From the NCBI RefSeq assembly GCF_000520975.1, contig NZ_JACB01000017.1:90284-154283 (forward strand): 64,000 nt of DNA. The letters run 5' to 3'. The notes under the pieces were generated by a model. That model saw nothing but the letters and a program-made list of their open reading frames with translations, was not told the origin of the DNA and made no database searches. The stretch is from Aquimarina megaterium XH134 (GTDB taxonomy: Bacteria; Bacteroidota; Bacteroidia; Flavobacteriales; Flavobacteriaceae). Shown piece by piece: positions 44,553 through 53,757 of this stretch. A program made the position numbers and the translations under genes. The first letter of the stretch is position 1. Every line of letters begins with the position of its first letter.

Positions 44553-45425
44553 TTATTGTTCAAAATCAATAAAGTTAGAAGGATCTGTCGGGTATCCATC
44601 TCGCCATAATTCAAAATGTAAATGAGGCCCTGTAGACAACTCTCCCGTAGAGCCTGCTGTAGCAATTACTTCTCCGGCCTTAACTTGTTCTCCTTGTCGC
44701 TTGGTCAGAGAGGCATTATGTTTATATACTGTAAGTAAGTTATTGCTATGCTTAAGTATAATTACATGACCAGTTTCTGCAGTCCATTCAGAAAAAATTA
44801 CAGTCCCAGAAGATGCTGCTTTTACCGGGGTATCTTTGGGGACCGCTACATCTATACCATAATGTTTTTCATTCATATTATAGTTAGAAGTAATGTTACC
44901 TTTTACCGGTGGAAACAATGAAAAATCAGAGCTTGATTTTTCACTTTCGAATAGACTATATTTATCTTCCTTAGATACTTCTTCACGAAGTTTTATATCT
45001 TGTTCTGAAGGTTTAAGATCGATCTCTTCAGGATTTAGTTTTTGGGATTGTATTGCAGAATCAATATCAAATTCTACAGTTTTTACATCTCCTGTAAGTA
45101 CTTTTCTGATCGATTTATAATATTCCTGATTTATATTAATCACTGACTCCAAAGAATCTGTAGTAGCCACCAATCTGTTAGCTCTCAAATTGAGTGAGGT
45201 AGAAGAATATCCTGGGATATATTCTCTAAGCGGCGTAAATGCAATTAAAAAAGTGGTTCCTGCTACCAAAACAATTGAGGTAATAGTAACCATTACAAAA
45301 ACATTAAGTCTGTTTAATTTAAATGATATTCGTTCCTCAAAAGTATCCTCATTAAGGATAACCAAGCGATACTTATTAAGTAGCTTCTTGGTAATTTTTT
45401 TTTGTTCTTTGTTCTTTTTTGCCAT
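44553..45425 (-). CDS. M23 family peptidase, membrane-anchored
   Basis: A 290-residue protein with a basic cytoplasmic N-terminus, one membrane helix (about 43 to 63), a helical linker, and a C-terminal LytM domain. Zinc ligands are His188 and Asp192 in HYGIDVAV and the HxH of GPHLHFELW (His268/His270). All metal and catalytic residues are present, so it is probably an active peptidoglycan endopeptidase in the periplasm rather than a degenerate activator. The tatA gene lies divergently upstream. The ATG follows a -7 box by about 50 bases. Confidence 0.92.
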   Translation of the reverse strand: MAKKNKEQKKITKKLLNKYRLVILNEDTFEERISFKLNRLNVFVMVTITSIVLVAGTTFLIAFTPLREYIPGYSSTSLNLRANRLVATTDSLESVININQEYYKSIRKVLTGDVKTVEFDIDSAIQSQKLNPEEIDLKPSEQDIKLREEVSKEDKYSLFESEKSSSDFSLFPPVKGNITSNYNMNEKHYGIDVAVPKDTPVKAASSGTVIFSEWTAETGHVIILKHSNNLLTVYKHNASLTKRQGEQVKAGEVIATAGSTGELSTGPHLHFELWRDGYPTDPSNFIDFEQ

Positions 45426-45473
45426 AGATTACATCTTCAATAAAGAATGTTATCAAATCGGTATCATTAATCG

Positions 45474-45481
45474 CAAATATA
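45474..45481 (-). promoter_or_regulatory. Candidate flavobacterial -7 promoter box for the M23-GH3 unit
   Basis: CAAATATA on the plus strand reads TATATTTG on the minus strand. Its distance to the M23 ATG at 45425 predicts a 5' leader of about 45 bases. No good -33 element is seen. Confidence 0.45.
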
Positions 45482-45741
45482 CATAATGAACTCATCTTGG
45501 GTTTACCTTTTACCTGCGAAATTTACATTTTACCTTCTAATTTTGTCTTTTTATCAAATTATTGTGTTATTATTTTAATCAAAAACGTCTTTCTTACAAA
45601 AAGTTAATCTTATGAGATGTAAATATTCAGTCAGAGATAAACACAACGGTTTTGATAGGTAAATCGTCTATTGATTTTGATAAAATTGATATAAAAATCC
45701 GTTTTTTAACAGCTAAAAACATATATTTAATCATTTCTTGC

Positions 45742-45749
45742 TAACTTTG
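45742..45749 (+). promoter_or_regulatory. Candidate flavobacterial -7 promoter box for tatA
   Basis: TAACTTTG matches TAnnTTTG exactly and lies about 20 bases before the tatA ATG at 45769, giving a short leader. A TTG at the -33 position is not evident. Confidence 0.5.
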
Positions 45750-45768
45750 TAATCTAATAGTTAAGATC

Positions 45769-45957
45769 ATGATATTATCTAGTATATTTTTAGGAATGAT
45801 TGGCCCATGGCAAATTGCTCTAATTGTAGCAATTGTATTGCTTTTATTTGGTGGAAAGAAGATTCCCGAGCTAATGAGAGGCCTTGGTAGTGGTATAAAA
45901 GAATTTAAGGATGCCTCAAAAGAAGAAGAAGATCCTAAGATTGATGAGAAAAAATAA
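45769..45957 (+). CDS. tatA: Sec-independent (twin-arginine) translocase subunit TatA/E
   Basis: A 62-residue protein with one N-terminal membrane helix (about 5 to 25), the [21 protein letters not shown] hinge and amphipathic helix that define TatA/TatE, and a short acidic-basic tail. It forms the pore-like part of the Tat system for folded proteins. The MILSSIF start is supported by the upstream -7 box and the terminator just after the stop. No tatB or tatC is nearby, which is usual for Bacteroidota. Confidence 0.95.
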   Translation: MILSSIFLGMIGPWQIALIVAIVLLLFGGKKIPELMRGLGSGIKEFKDASKEEEDPKIDEKK

Positions 45958-45980
45958 TTTCTGAAACACCTTATATATAA

Positions 45981-46010
45981 AACCCAACTTCATGAGAGTT
46001 GGGTTTTTTT
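45981..46010. terminator. Rho-independent terminator, probably bidirectional
   Basis: A perfect nine-base stem AACCCAACT / AGTTGGGTT (45981-45989 and 45997-46005) with a seven-base loop is followed by a T run on the plus strand. It lies 24 bases after the tatA stop and can also end the GH9 transcript coming from the other side. Confidence 0.88.
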
Positions 46011-46055
46011 ATATTTTTATTTTTTAAAAATGTAATATATTAAACCATCAAATTA

Positions 46056-48509
46056 TTATTGAACGATAAACTTTTTAACGAGAGTTTCTCCTTTTTTAGA
46101 AACAGTTAAAAAATATACTCCTTTTGCAAACGAGTGCCTAATAAAGTGTTCATTTTGACTTGCCACTTCACGATAAATTCTTTTACCTATCATATCTATT
46201 ATCTCTACTCTGGTTCCTTCTAATTCAGAATAGTTAATATTTATCGTATTTTCTGAAGGATTAGGATAAATAAGAAACTCGTTGTTAGATTCTTCCATAT
46301 CATCTACTTCTTCTTCTACTACTACTTCTATTTCATCAATAGAAGCATCATAGAGGATTCCAAACATACATACATTCCAAACCATTGTTTCCCATGTAGT
46401 AAATTCATTTCCGTTAATAAGAGACCATCCGTCACTCCATCTTCTTAACCCAGGTAAGTCATCCCAAGCCGGATAAAGTTTGTCTGTAATAACTCTTTGA
46501 TATGGTTGCCCACTTCTACCCTCGGTACTACCATAGATAACTATACCAGGAACATTTCCGATGACCGGTTGTGCACCTCCGCCTGGTAATTCACCGTATT
46601 TGGTATAGTAACTATCGAGGTGTGCCGGACTTATAGGTTGTTTATCTCCCAATCCTGTTACATAACTATGTCCTTGTGGATTTAACCCTAGAGAATAATT
46701 GGCATAATTGCTTATCTGGTTATAATAATGTTGCTTATCTTCTTCTGAAGTGCTTAACCGCATCATATAACCCAGATCTTCTGTATATCTACCTTGTGCA
46801 GTAGAAGCTCCCCATCCATTATATTTTGTAACACCTTGTGCATATGGAAAATCATTTTCATTCCAACCCATATATCCTCCGGTATCAGCCTGAAATTTGA
46901 GTGCATTTAGCAATCCTTCGCTGATAGTGGGATCTGTATAAATATCACTTACAAGCAAATAACTAATAAACTGAGAAGATTTAATTGTTGCAGACATATT
47001 ACCTCCTAAGTACTGGTCTGGCCATGTTCCTCCATTAATAATAGTGTTTAATACTTCTTCTCTAAATAGTGTATGATACCTATTCTGTGCATCCTCTGTA
47101 TCATTACCTATAGCGGTAACCAGATACATTTGCAAGGCAGCATACAACATAGCTCCACGATGTGTTCCGGAAACATAATTTCTGTCTATATAAGACCATG
47201 CCTGTTCGGCCTTTGCAAACAAATCCGAAGCCCTGTCAGAGTCATAAGGTTCGATAATCCTGGAAGCTTGTGCAAACATTCCGGCTGCTTCAAGAGTTGT
47301 TTTAATCCCAACTTCAAAAGTACCATATTGGCGATCATCTTCATAATCTGCTCTATGTGCTCCATATGTCGGATGCGCCATGGTTTCGGTTCCTTGCATT
47401 ACGCCTCCAAAATCATCTGGGTTATCCCAGTTATCCTGATTGAGTTGTAAATTTTCCCAAATTAAAACGCCCCATAAAGCTTCATCAAGAAAATCAGGAA
47501 TTCCATTTCCTGATTCTGGAATATTATATTGCCTGTCAATAAAATTTTGAGGAAATGCTTCAAAAGTTGAAAGCATTGTTATCGGAATAACCGTATGATA
47601 AGGTCGTCTGTCAAAATCTCCTGCATCGTGATATCCACCTATAACAGCATGCATTTCTGCATCGTTCGGCACATCAATAAAACTCGAAGAAGACCATGTA
47701 TCCATAGTAAAAGCACTTTCTTCATGGCATATTTCTCTTTCATATTCTGTATATGGCCTTTTGAGTTCGATACCACAACGTTGATGAAACATCCCCCGTG
47801 CATGAACCTCGGCTATTTTACGCAAATAATTATTCCCAACACCAAAGGAGTAAGATCTGCCAACCCCATTTACAACAATATGGTATGGTCCTCCTACAGG
47901 AACATTGGATAGATCTATCCTATATACATGTTCACCAGAAGTTGCCAGTCCTATATCGGTATCATCTCCCCAATAGATCAGTTTTCCTGAAGTAATCACG
48001 GTATTATTCTCATTAATTACTTGATAATCTGGTATCACATCAAACATTGTGGATCCCAGATTGCCGCCGTAATAACCAAAGTTGGCATAATTTCCTGTTG
48101 CGTTTCCACTATACCCTTCTTGATTTACCTTAATTGATTCGCAAAATACTTCGGTATCAGAAAAAGCTAATGATGTAGTGCCGTAGGGGCTTATTATAGT
48201 ATAGTTTGTATTATTTACTAAATTTTGATTTAATTCGAGATATATATTATGTCGTACAAAAATCTCATAATATCCCACCGTCCAATCATACTTTCTTTCG
48301 TCATAAACACCAGCTCCTCTTCCAATAGAAACAGGAATAGTGCCATTTACAGTCCAACCTGAAGTAGAGGGAATTACATCCTGATTCTCTACGCTCATTT
48401 CAAGAACAACAACAATAACATTTGTGTTAGCCGTATGCACATCGACGATAGTCTGCGCTGAAACAATTTTAAAAAGAAATATTAAAATTAAATACAAGTA
48501 TTTTTTCAT
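46056..48509 (-). CDS. Secreted glycoside hydrolase family 9 endoglucanase with T9SS sorting domain
   Basis: An 817-residue protein in four parts: signal peptide (MKKYLYLILIFLFKIVSAQ), a CelD_N-like immunoglobulin domain (about 20 to 225), a GH9 (alpha/alpha)6 catalytic domain (about 230 to 730), and a C-terminal type A T9SS sorting domain (about 745 to 817, YPNPSENTININ to KGVYFLTV and KKFIVQ). GGYHDAGDFDRRPY carries the DAGD aspartates of GH9, and NEFTTWETMVWN the probable acid Glu. A Glu-rich linker (EVVVEEEVDDMEE) separates the last two domains. It should cleave beta-1,4-glucan at the cell surface or outside. It stands alone, without SusC/SusD genes. Confidence 0.93.
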   Translation of the reverse strand: MKKYLYLILIFLFKIVSAQTIVDVHTANTNVIVVVLEMSVENQDVIPSTSGWTVNGTIPVSIGRGAGVYDERKYDWTVGYYEIFVRHNIYLELNQNLVNNTNYTIISPYGTTSLAFSDTEVFCESIKVNQEGYSGNATGNYANFGYYGGNLGSTMFDVIPDYQVINENNTVITSGKLIYWGDDTDIGLATSGEHVYRIDLSNVPVGGPYHIVVNGVGRSYSFGVGNNYLRKIAEVHARGMFHQRCGIELKRPYTEYEREICHEESAFTMDTWSSSSFIDVPNDAEMHAVIGGYHDAGDFDRRPYHTVIPITMLSTFEAFPQNFIDRQYNIPESGNGIPDFLDEALWGVLIWENLQLNQDNWDNPDDFGGVMQGTETMAHPTYGAHRADYEDDRQYGTFEVGIKTTLEAAGMFAQASRIIEPYDSDRASDLFAKAEQAWSYIDRNYVSGTHRGAMLYAALQMYLVTAIGNDTEDAQNRYHTLFREEVLNTIINGGTWPDQYLGGNMSATIKSSQFISYLLVSDIYTDPTISEGLLNALKFQADTGGYMGWNENDFPYAQGVTKYNGWGASTAQGRYTEDLGYMMRLSTSEEDKQHYYNQISNYANYSLGLNPQGHSYVTGLGDKQPISPAHLDSYYTKYGELPGGGAQPVIGNVPGIVIYGSTEGRSGQPYQRVITDKLYPAWDDLPGLRRWSDGWSLINGNEFTTWETMVWNVCMFGILYDASIDEIEVVVEEEVDDMEESNNEFLIYPNPSENTININYSELEGTRVEIIDMIGKRIYREVASQNEHFIRHSFAKGVYFLTVSKKGETLVKKFIVQ

Positions 48510-48844
48510 AATTACTTACCAAAATTTCCTGAGTTTCTTAAAGCTTTAAAAACAAGGGTATTGCTTTCTTTAAATAGCCATAGTACTAGAAAAGTTATAG
48601 TTCTTAAATCCTTAGAAATAAAACAGGTGCTTTTTATTGATTCTTTTGTCTTAAATATTAAATATTAGACATTCTTAAAAATCAAACATATGCATATCAG
48701 AAAATAATTATGATATAGAATTGGTAGTTATACAATTTCAGCTAATGAATGTATCTTTTCAATTCATAATCGACAAATTGATAGAGATATTAATTTGTGG
48801 TTAGTATGAAAACAAGAAATTACAATGTTTTTTGGTTGTATATT
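48510..48844. other. Intergenic region between tex and GH9 gene
   Basis: About 335 AT-rich bases. CAAACATA at 48683-48690 (TATGTTTG on the minus strand) fits the -7 consensus and could start a GH9 transcript with a leader of about 170 bases; this is weak. No open frame or terminator that I can support. Confidence 0.45.
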
Positions 48845-50971
48845 TTAGTCTATAAGAGAAAGCTGAATTCTCTTTCTGTTTATATCCACTTCTATTACGG
48901 TAACCATCAAGTGTTGATGTAATTGTACTACAGCATTTACATCGCTAATATATTCGTTTGCTAATTTTGAGATATGGATTAATCCACTTTCTTTAATCCC
49001 TATATCGACAAAACATCCAAAATTTGTAATATTATTTACAATTCCTGGTAGTTTCATTCCTGTTTTTATGTCTTCTATGGTTTTTACATTAGGATCAAAC
49101 TCAAAGACAGTTACTTTTTTTCTTGGGTCTACACCAGGTTTTTCTAATTCTCTCACAATATCGGTTAATGTAGGAAGCCCTACCTCATCGGTAATATAGT
49201 TTTGTAGTTTGATTTTTGTAATAGCCTCTCTATTCCCTATTAATTCGTTTATAGGAACTCCTGCGTCTTTTGCCATTTTCGAAACTAATTTATAACGCTC
49301 TGGGTGTACTGCAGAATTATCAAGTGGGTTTTTAGGGCTTGTAATTCGTAAAAAAGCTGCTGCCTGCTCATAGGCTTTTCCTCCCAATCTTGGTACTTTT
49401 TTGAGCTCTTCGCGTGATTGTATCGCTCCATTTTCTGATCGATATGCTACAATATTTTCTGCGAGTTTTTCACCAATACCCGAAACGTAACTTAATAGCG
49501 GAACACTAGCGGTATTTACATTAATACCTACACCGTTTACACAACTCATTACTACCGTATCCAATTCGTTTTTGAGCTTGGTTTGATCTACATCATGTTG
49601 ATACTGTCCTACTCCTATAGCTTTTGGATCAATTTTTACTAATTCTGCCAAAGGATCAGCTAATCGTCTTCCTATAGATACTGCACCACGTACAGTTACA
49701 TCATAAGTAGGAAACTCTGCTCTGGCAATTTTAGACGCCGAGTATACCGAAGCTCCGCTTTCATTTACCATAAACACCTGGACTGGCTTATCAAAAGGTA
49801 TCTTTTTAATAAAAGCCTCTGTTTCTCGAGCAGCGGTACCATTTCCTATAGCAATAGCTTCAATCTTATATGCATTTACAAGAGATCGTATTTTTTTAAT
49901 GGCTCCTGTAGTTTCTCGCTGTGGAGGATGAGGATAAATATTCTCGTTATGCAGTAAGTCACCTTGGTTATCCAGGCACACCACTTTACATCCTGATTTA
50001 AAACCTGGATCCAAAGCTAGTATTCTCTTTTGTCCTAGTGGCGAGGCTAATAGTAATTGTTTTAAGTTTTGTGCAAAAACTTTTATCGCATTTTCATCTG
50101 CTTTTTCTTTAAATTGATTGAGTATTTCTGTAGAGATTGCTGGTGTTAACAATCGTTTATAAGCATCAGAACCAGCCAAAAACATATGATCTGTACAAGC
50201 TTCAACATTTGTTTTGATCATCACACTATCTATGATATCTAATGCATCATCTTCTGGTACTGCAATTTTTACTCTTACTATTTTTTCATTTTCGGCCCTT
50301 AAAATTGCTAGTAGCCGATGCGATGGACATTTATGAAGTGGTTCTTCCCAATCAAAATATTGTAAGTATTTCTGAGCTGCTGCATCATCCTTTTTTGTTT
50401 TAATTATGGTAGAGGCTATTGTAGCTTTGCGTTGATATAGTCTTCGTAATCTATTTCTTATTTTTTCATCTTCATTAATCCATTCTGCTATAATATCTCT
50501 TGCTCCCTGTAATGCTAGCTCTTCACTAGTAACGGTATCATTTAGGTACTGTGAGGCTACAAAAAGAATTTCTTCTTCTCTTTGCTGCATAATGATCTTA
50601 GCCAAGGGTTCTAACCCTTGCTCTTTGGCTACAGAAGCTTTAGTTTTTCTTTTTTTCTTGTATGGTAAATACAAATCTTCTACTTGTGTAAGTGTATCTG
50701 CAGACAGGATTTTTTTCTCTAACTCTGGAGTTAATGCTTCTTGCTCTTTGATCGTAGCTAATACACTTTCTTTTCTTTTTACTAAAGCTTCAAAAGCAGT
50801 TTTATGTTTTACAATTTCACCAATAGCTACCTCATCAAGATCTCCCGTCATCTCTTTACGATATCTAGAGATAAAGGGAATTGTAGCCCCATCGTCTAGT
50901 AAGGAAATAGTTTTCGCAATTTGTTTTTCTGAAACAGGAATCTGCTTCGCTATAAAAGAAACGATACTCAT
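48845..50971 (-). CDS. tex: Tex family transcription accessory / RNA-binding protein
   Basis: A 708-residue Tex protein, slightly shorter than the E. coli YhgF (about 770). Order: N-terminal helical domain with YKKKRKTKASVAKEQGLEPLA; YqgF/RuvC-like nuclease fold around 320 to 450 (LALDPGFKSGCKVV, AIGNGTAARETE); helix-hairpin-helix region with YVSGIGEKLAENIVAYR (about 510) and PRLGGKAYEQAAAFLRI; and an S1 RNA-binding domain at about 635 to 708 (VNNITNFGCFVDIG). It binds RNA and associates with transcription. It is a single housekeeping gene on this strand. Confidence 0.95.
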   Translation of the reverse strand: MSIVSFIAKQIPVSEKQIAKTISLLDDGATIPFISRYRKEMTGDLDEVAIGEIVKHKTAFEALVKRKESVLATIKEQEALTPELEKKILSADTLTQVEDLYLPYKKKRKTKASVAKEQGLEPLAKIIMQQREEEILFVASQYLNDTVTSEELALQGARDIIAEWINEDEKIRNRLRRLYQRKATIASTIIKTKKDDAAAQKYLQYFDWEEPLHKCPSHRLLAILRAENEKIVRVKIAVPEDDALDIIDSVMIKTNVEACTDHMFLAGSDAYKRLLTPAISTEILNQFKEKADENAIKVFAQNLKQLLLASPLGQKRILALDPGFKSGCKVVCLDNQGDLLHNENIYPHPPQRETTGAIKKIRSLVNAYKIEAIAIGNGTAARETEAFIKKIPFDKPVQVFMVNESGASVYSASKIARAEFPTYDVTVRGAVSIGRRLADPLAELVKIDPKAIGVGQYQHDVDQTKLKNELDTVVMSCVNGVGINVNTASVPLLSYVSGIGEKLAENIVAYRSENGAIQSREELKKVPRLGGKAYEQAAAFLRITSPKNPLDNSAVHPERYKLVSKMAKDAGVPINELIGNREAITKIKLQNYITDEVGLPTLTDIVRELEKPGVDPRKKVTVFEFDPNVKTIEDIKTGMKLPGIVNNITNFGCFVDIGIKESGLIHISKLANEYISDVNAVVQLHQHLMVTVIEVDINRKRIQLSLID

Positions 50972-51096
50972 AAAATCAAGTTTTTGGAATCGCTAAATAT
51001 AATGCCAAAAATGAAAGATTATTTTATACTGAAGAGAAAGTTTTCTACAATTTTTTAGAAAATTGCTTTTATACATACAAGACGTGTCACAAAATT

Positions 51097-53502
51097 CTAA
51101 TTCAGACGTATTGTTTGAATCTTGGATATCAAACTTCCATCACTCCCCATTCCTTCAATAAAAAGTGTAATGTTCTCTAAGTTGGTATTCTTAATCTTAA
51201 ACGTTCCAAAGCCATCTTTATTAAAATCGACCCAAGGTTGCCAATGAATCAAACCATAATCTATAAATCCCAAATCAAGATAGTTTGAATATCCTGGATT
51301 ATAAAACTCTTTAACAGGTTCAAATCCCTTTTCCATTGTGTATTCTACAGAATTTTCATCGACGTCAATTTTTGATCCTAAAGGAACTTTTCTAGTAAAT
51401 ATCCTTATTGATGCCCCTGCACCCCCTCGGGCACCCAAACCATAACTTATTTTATCAATATAAATTCTATCTACTTCATTAGTTCGCAATACTGTTAATA
51501 TACTTTTATCGCCTCTTAACTCAACATTATCTACAAATACAGGAACCTGAGTAGGAAAATTTATAGAACTTGGGGCACGGCTGTAAATAACTACATCTGA
51601 AGTAACTGGTCTCTGATCTCGTATATAAAACCTTCCTACAGACTTAATATAGTCTAATATGACGGGGAAATCCCTAGCTATCTTAGGAGTGATTTTTTTA
51701 GAATTATTTTTAATGTATTTAAGCAATGGTACTTTACTTGTGTTTTCTGATTCTTCTTTACTTTTTGCCTTCAACAAAACTTCATCTAAAACCTCAATAT
51801 TATCGGCAATAAACCCTTTAGGAATTTTTATGCTCTTGTTTATATTTTTGCTTTCTATATTATTTTGTTGTGAAATAACAATATCATTAAGTGGCTTTTT
51901 ATGCTGATCTAATAGTATTTGCAAATATAATCTTGGCTCTACAAAAACATCATCAGAGGTTACCCCAGAAAGTTTAATTTCTTCTCCTTTTTCAGGGAAA
52001 AAATTGGGTAATTCAAAAGAATTTGTATTATCAACATCAATAAAATGACCTTTTTGATATATAGTTGGATGCATATATAATTTATATATATCATCTTTGT
52101 TTTTTCCCTGTATCTTTCCTTTCAGTTTATACCCTTGATTAAATCCATACAATATGTTAGGTTTATTATTAAAGATTCTCTTCCAACTATATTTACTCCA
52201 GCCTTGAGTAATCAATAATAAATCAAGATCATACCTTTTTTTTCTATCTACATCAGTAAAATAATATATTTCATTCTCTATCAAACCTTTTAAGTAAGGT
52301 CGTAATACCATTGCCGAATAAATATTATCATTGGGGTTATTTGATTTTGTGCCTTCAGGTAATACAGAAATACTTAGATCATATCTCACTCCTTTTTTTG
52401 CAGGCACCTTGATATTTATCGATAAAGAATCTTTTATAGTCTTGTTGCCAGAAGCACTAATGTCCTCAACAATTTTATCAAAAGAATTAAACAATAATCT
52501 TTCTGCAATAGGAGTTTTCTCTTTAAACACGGTTAGTGTATTTATTCCTGGATAAAAAACGTCTCTTTTTAATGAGATTCTCCTCTTTAGTTCGTTTGGT
52601 AAAAAATGTAAAGGAATTTTCTTTGATAAATGGTTTTGTTTAACCAATAAATAATAATGATCACCGTTTAAATCCTCCAATGTTTTTGTATTAGTATTAA
52701 ACTCTATTAGCGCATAATCTCTTGGCATATTATCAACATTTATAGCTATGCCTTTAGTCTGTATTTGAGGAAACGGCACTTGTATTTTCTCACCATTTTT
52801 GAACTGTATAACGGCTTTATATTTTTTACCTAATCTTAGATGTATATTAAATTTACCCATGCCAAATCTATTTGACACAAATGAAACAATTCTATTTTCC
52901 TGATCATCAACAACATACCCTTTATCGAAATGTACTCCATAACCTCTATTATTAATGAGCTTAAACCCGATGCTATTATCTGTTTCCGAGACTAGATAAC
53001 CTCCTTCGGGAAGTAACTGAAAATCATATCTTAACTTTTCTGTGACAATTTCTTTGGAAATGGATTCTTTTATGATCTCTATTTTCTTTATATAGGACTC
53101 ATCTTCTATAAAATTATTCATCCAATTCGTTGATGCTCTTAGGTAGTAGCTACCATTATTCCAGGTAGAATCAATTTTTATGTTACCTCTAAAATTACCT
53201 CTAGAGCCAAAAAACAAACCACTATATAGTTCTTTTCCTTCTTGATTAAATAATTGAACATTGAGATTTGTTGAGCCAAAAGAAGGAAGATTATTTTGTC
53301 GATCATAAGCATATCCCTTAAACCATATTTCTTCTCCAGTAATATAGGTGCTTTTATCCAAATGCAGGTATAATGTTTCTCTAGGCACACTAAAGTAGTC
53401 ATTATTAGCTTGTTGTGCAGAGCGCGATGAACTACTATTATTCTGAGCATTTAATCCTATCGAAAAAAAGAACAATAATAGTGTTAGCAAAAAGTGATTC
53501 AT
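51097..53502 (-). CDS. Secreted MG2-domain protein with TonB-plug-like C-terminus
   Basis: An 801-residue exported protein: signal peptide (NHFLLTLLLFFFSIGLNAQ), then an alpha-2-macroglobulin MG2-like domain (about 38 to 140: YLHLDKSTYITGEEIWFKGYA), several further beta-rich domains, and near 650 to 720 a segment like the plug of SusC/TonB receptors (VPVFVDNVELRGDKS, then NEVDRIYIDK and GARGGAGASIRIFTRK). There is no room for a 22-strand barrel, so this is a plug-like domain without a receptor. The protein family is common in Bacteroidota and its role is unknown; a surface or periplasmic role is likely. Confidence 0.78.
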   Translation of the reverse strand: MNHFLLTLLLFFFSIGLNAQNNSSSSRSAQQANNDYFSVPRETLYLHLDKSTYITGEEIWFKGYAYDRQNNLPSFGSTNLNVQLFNQEGKELYSGLFFGSRGNFRGNIKIDSTWNNGSYYLRASTNWMNNFIEDESYIKKIEIIKESISKEIVTEKLRYDFQLLPEGGYLVSETDNSIGFKLINNRGYGVHFDKGYVVDDQENRIVSFVSNRFGMGKFNIHLRLGKKYKAVIQFKNGEKIQVPFPQIQTKGIAINVDNMPRDYALIEFNTNTKTLEDLNGDHYYLLVKQNHLSKKIPLHFLPNELKRRISLKRDVFYPGINTLTVFKEKTPIAERLLFNSFDKIVEDISASGNKTIKDSLSINIKVPAKKGVRYDLSISVLPEGTKSNNPNDNIYSAMVLRPYLKGLIENEIYYFTDVDRKKRYDLDLLLITQGWSKYSWKRIFNNKPNILYGFNQGYKLKGKIQGKNKDDIYKLYMHPTIYQKGHFIDVDNTNSFELPNFFPEKGEEIKLSGVTSDDVFVEPRLYLQILLDQHKKPLNDIVISQQNNIESKNINKSIKIPKGFIADNIEVLDEVLLKAKSKEESENTSKVPLLKYIKNNSKKITPKIARDFPVILDYIKSVGRFYIRDQRPVTSDVVIYSRAPSSINFPTQVPVFVDNVELRGDKSILTVLRTNEVDRIYIDKISYGLGARGGAGASIRIFTRKVPLGSKIDVDENSVEYTMEKGFEPVKEFYNPGYSNYLDLGFIDYGLIHWQPWVDFNKDGFGTFKIKNTNLENITLFIEGMGSDGSLISKIQTIRLN

Positions 53503-53757
53503 AAGCCCTTATTTATATTTAATTTCTCTAGTATATACAAACTTTAAAACTCACATTAATTAGCTGCTAGGGTCTTAGTTAAAAACGCACTTTCAGAATT
53601 AAAAAACTCAGTAGTAGTAAGATTAAATAGTTCTTATACCAATCCTGAGAAAAACACCTTCATTTTAAGTGTTTTCTCTTAAAAGAGATTTCTGTCTTTT
53701 ATAACAAGTTGTGAATTAAAACCTATAGATATTAAATTTCTGCAATGTATATGAGAC
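53503..53757. other. Intergenic region holding a stem-loop
   Basis: About 255 bases between the DUF4837 gene and the MG2 gene. It contains the hairpin at 53647-53678 and, nearer the MG2 start, a near-match to the -7 box (CAAACTTT at 53538-53545). No gene seen. Confidence 0.5.
53647..53678 (-). terminator. Stem-loop, probable terminator of the DUF4837 unit
   Basis: GAGAAAAACACCTT and AAGTGTTTTCTC pair with two single-base bulges around a six-base loop. On the minus strand the descending arm ends in a short T-rich stretch. It lies about 80 bases past the DUF4837 stop. The bulges lower confidence. Confidence 0.45.

Larger units (their letters stand above)
45426..45768. other. Divergent intergenic region between M23 peptidase and tatA
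   Basis: About 340 AT-rich bases separating two divergent genes. It holds one -7 box facing each way (45474-45481 minus, 45742-45749 plus). The middle (about 45500-45720) shows no open frame or structured element that I can support. Confidence 0.55.
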
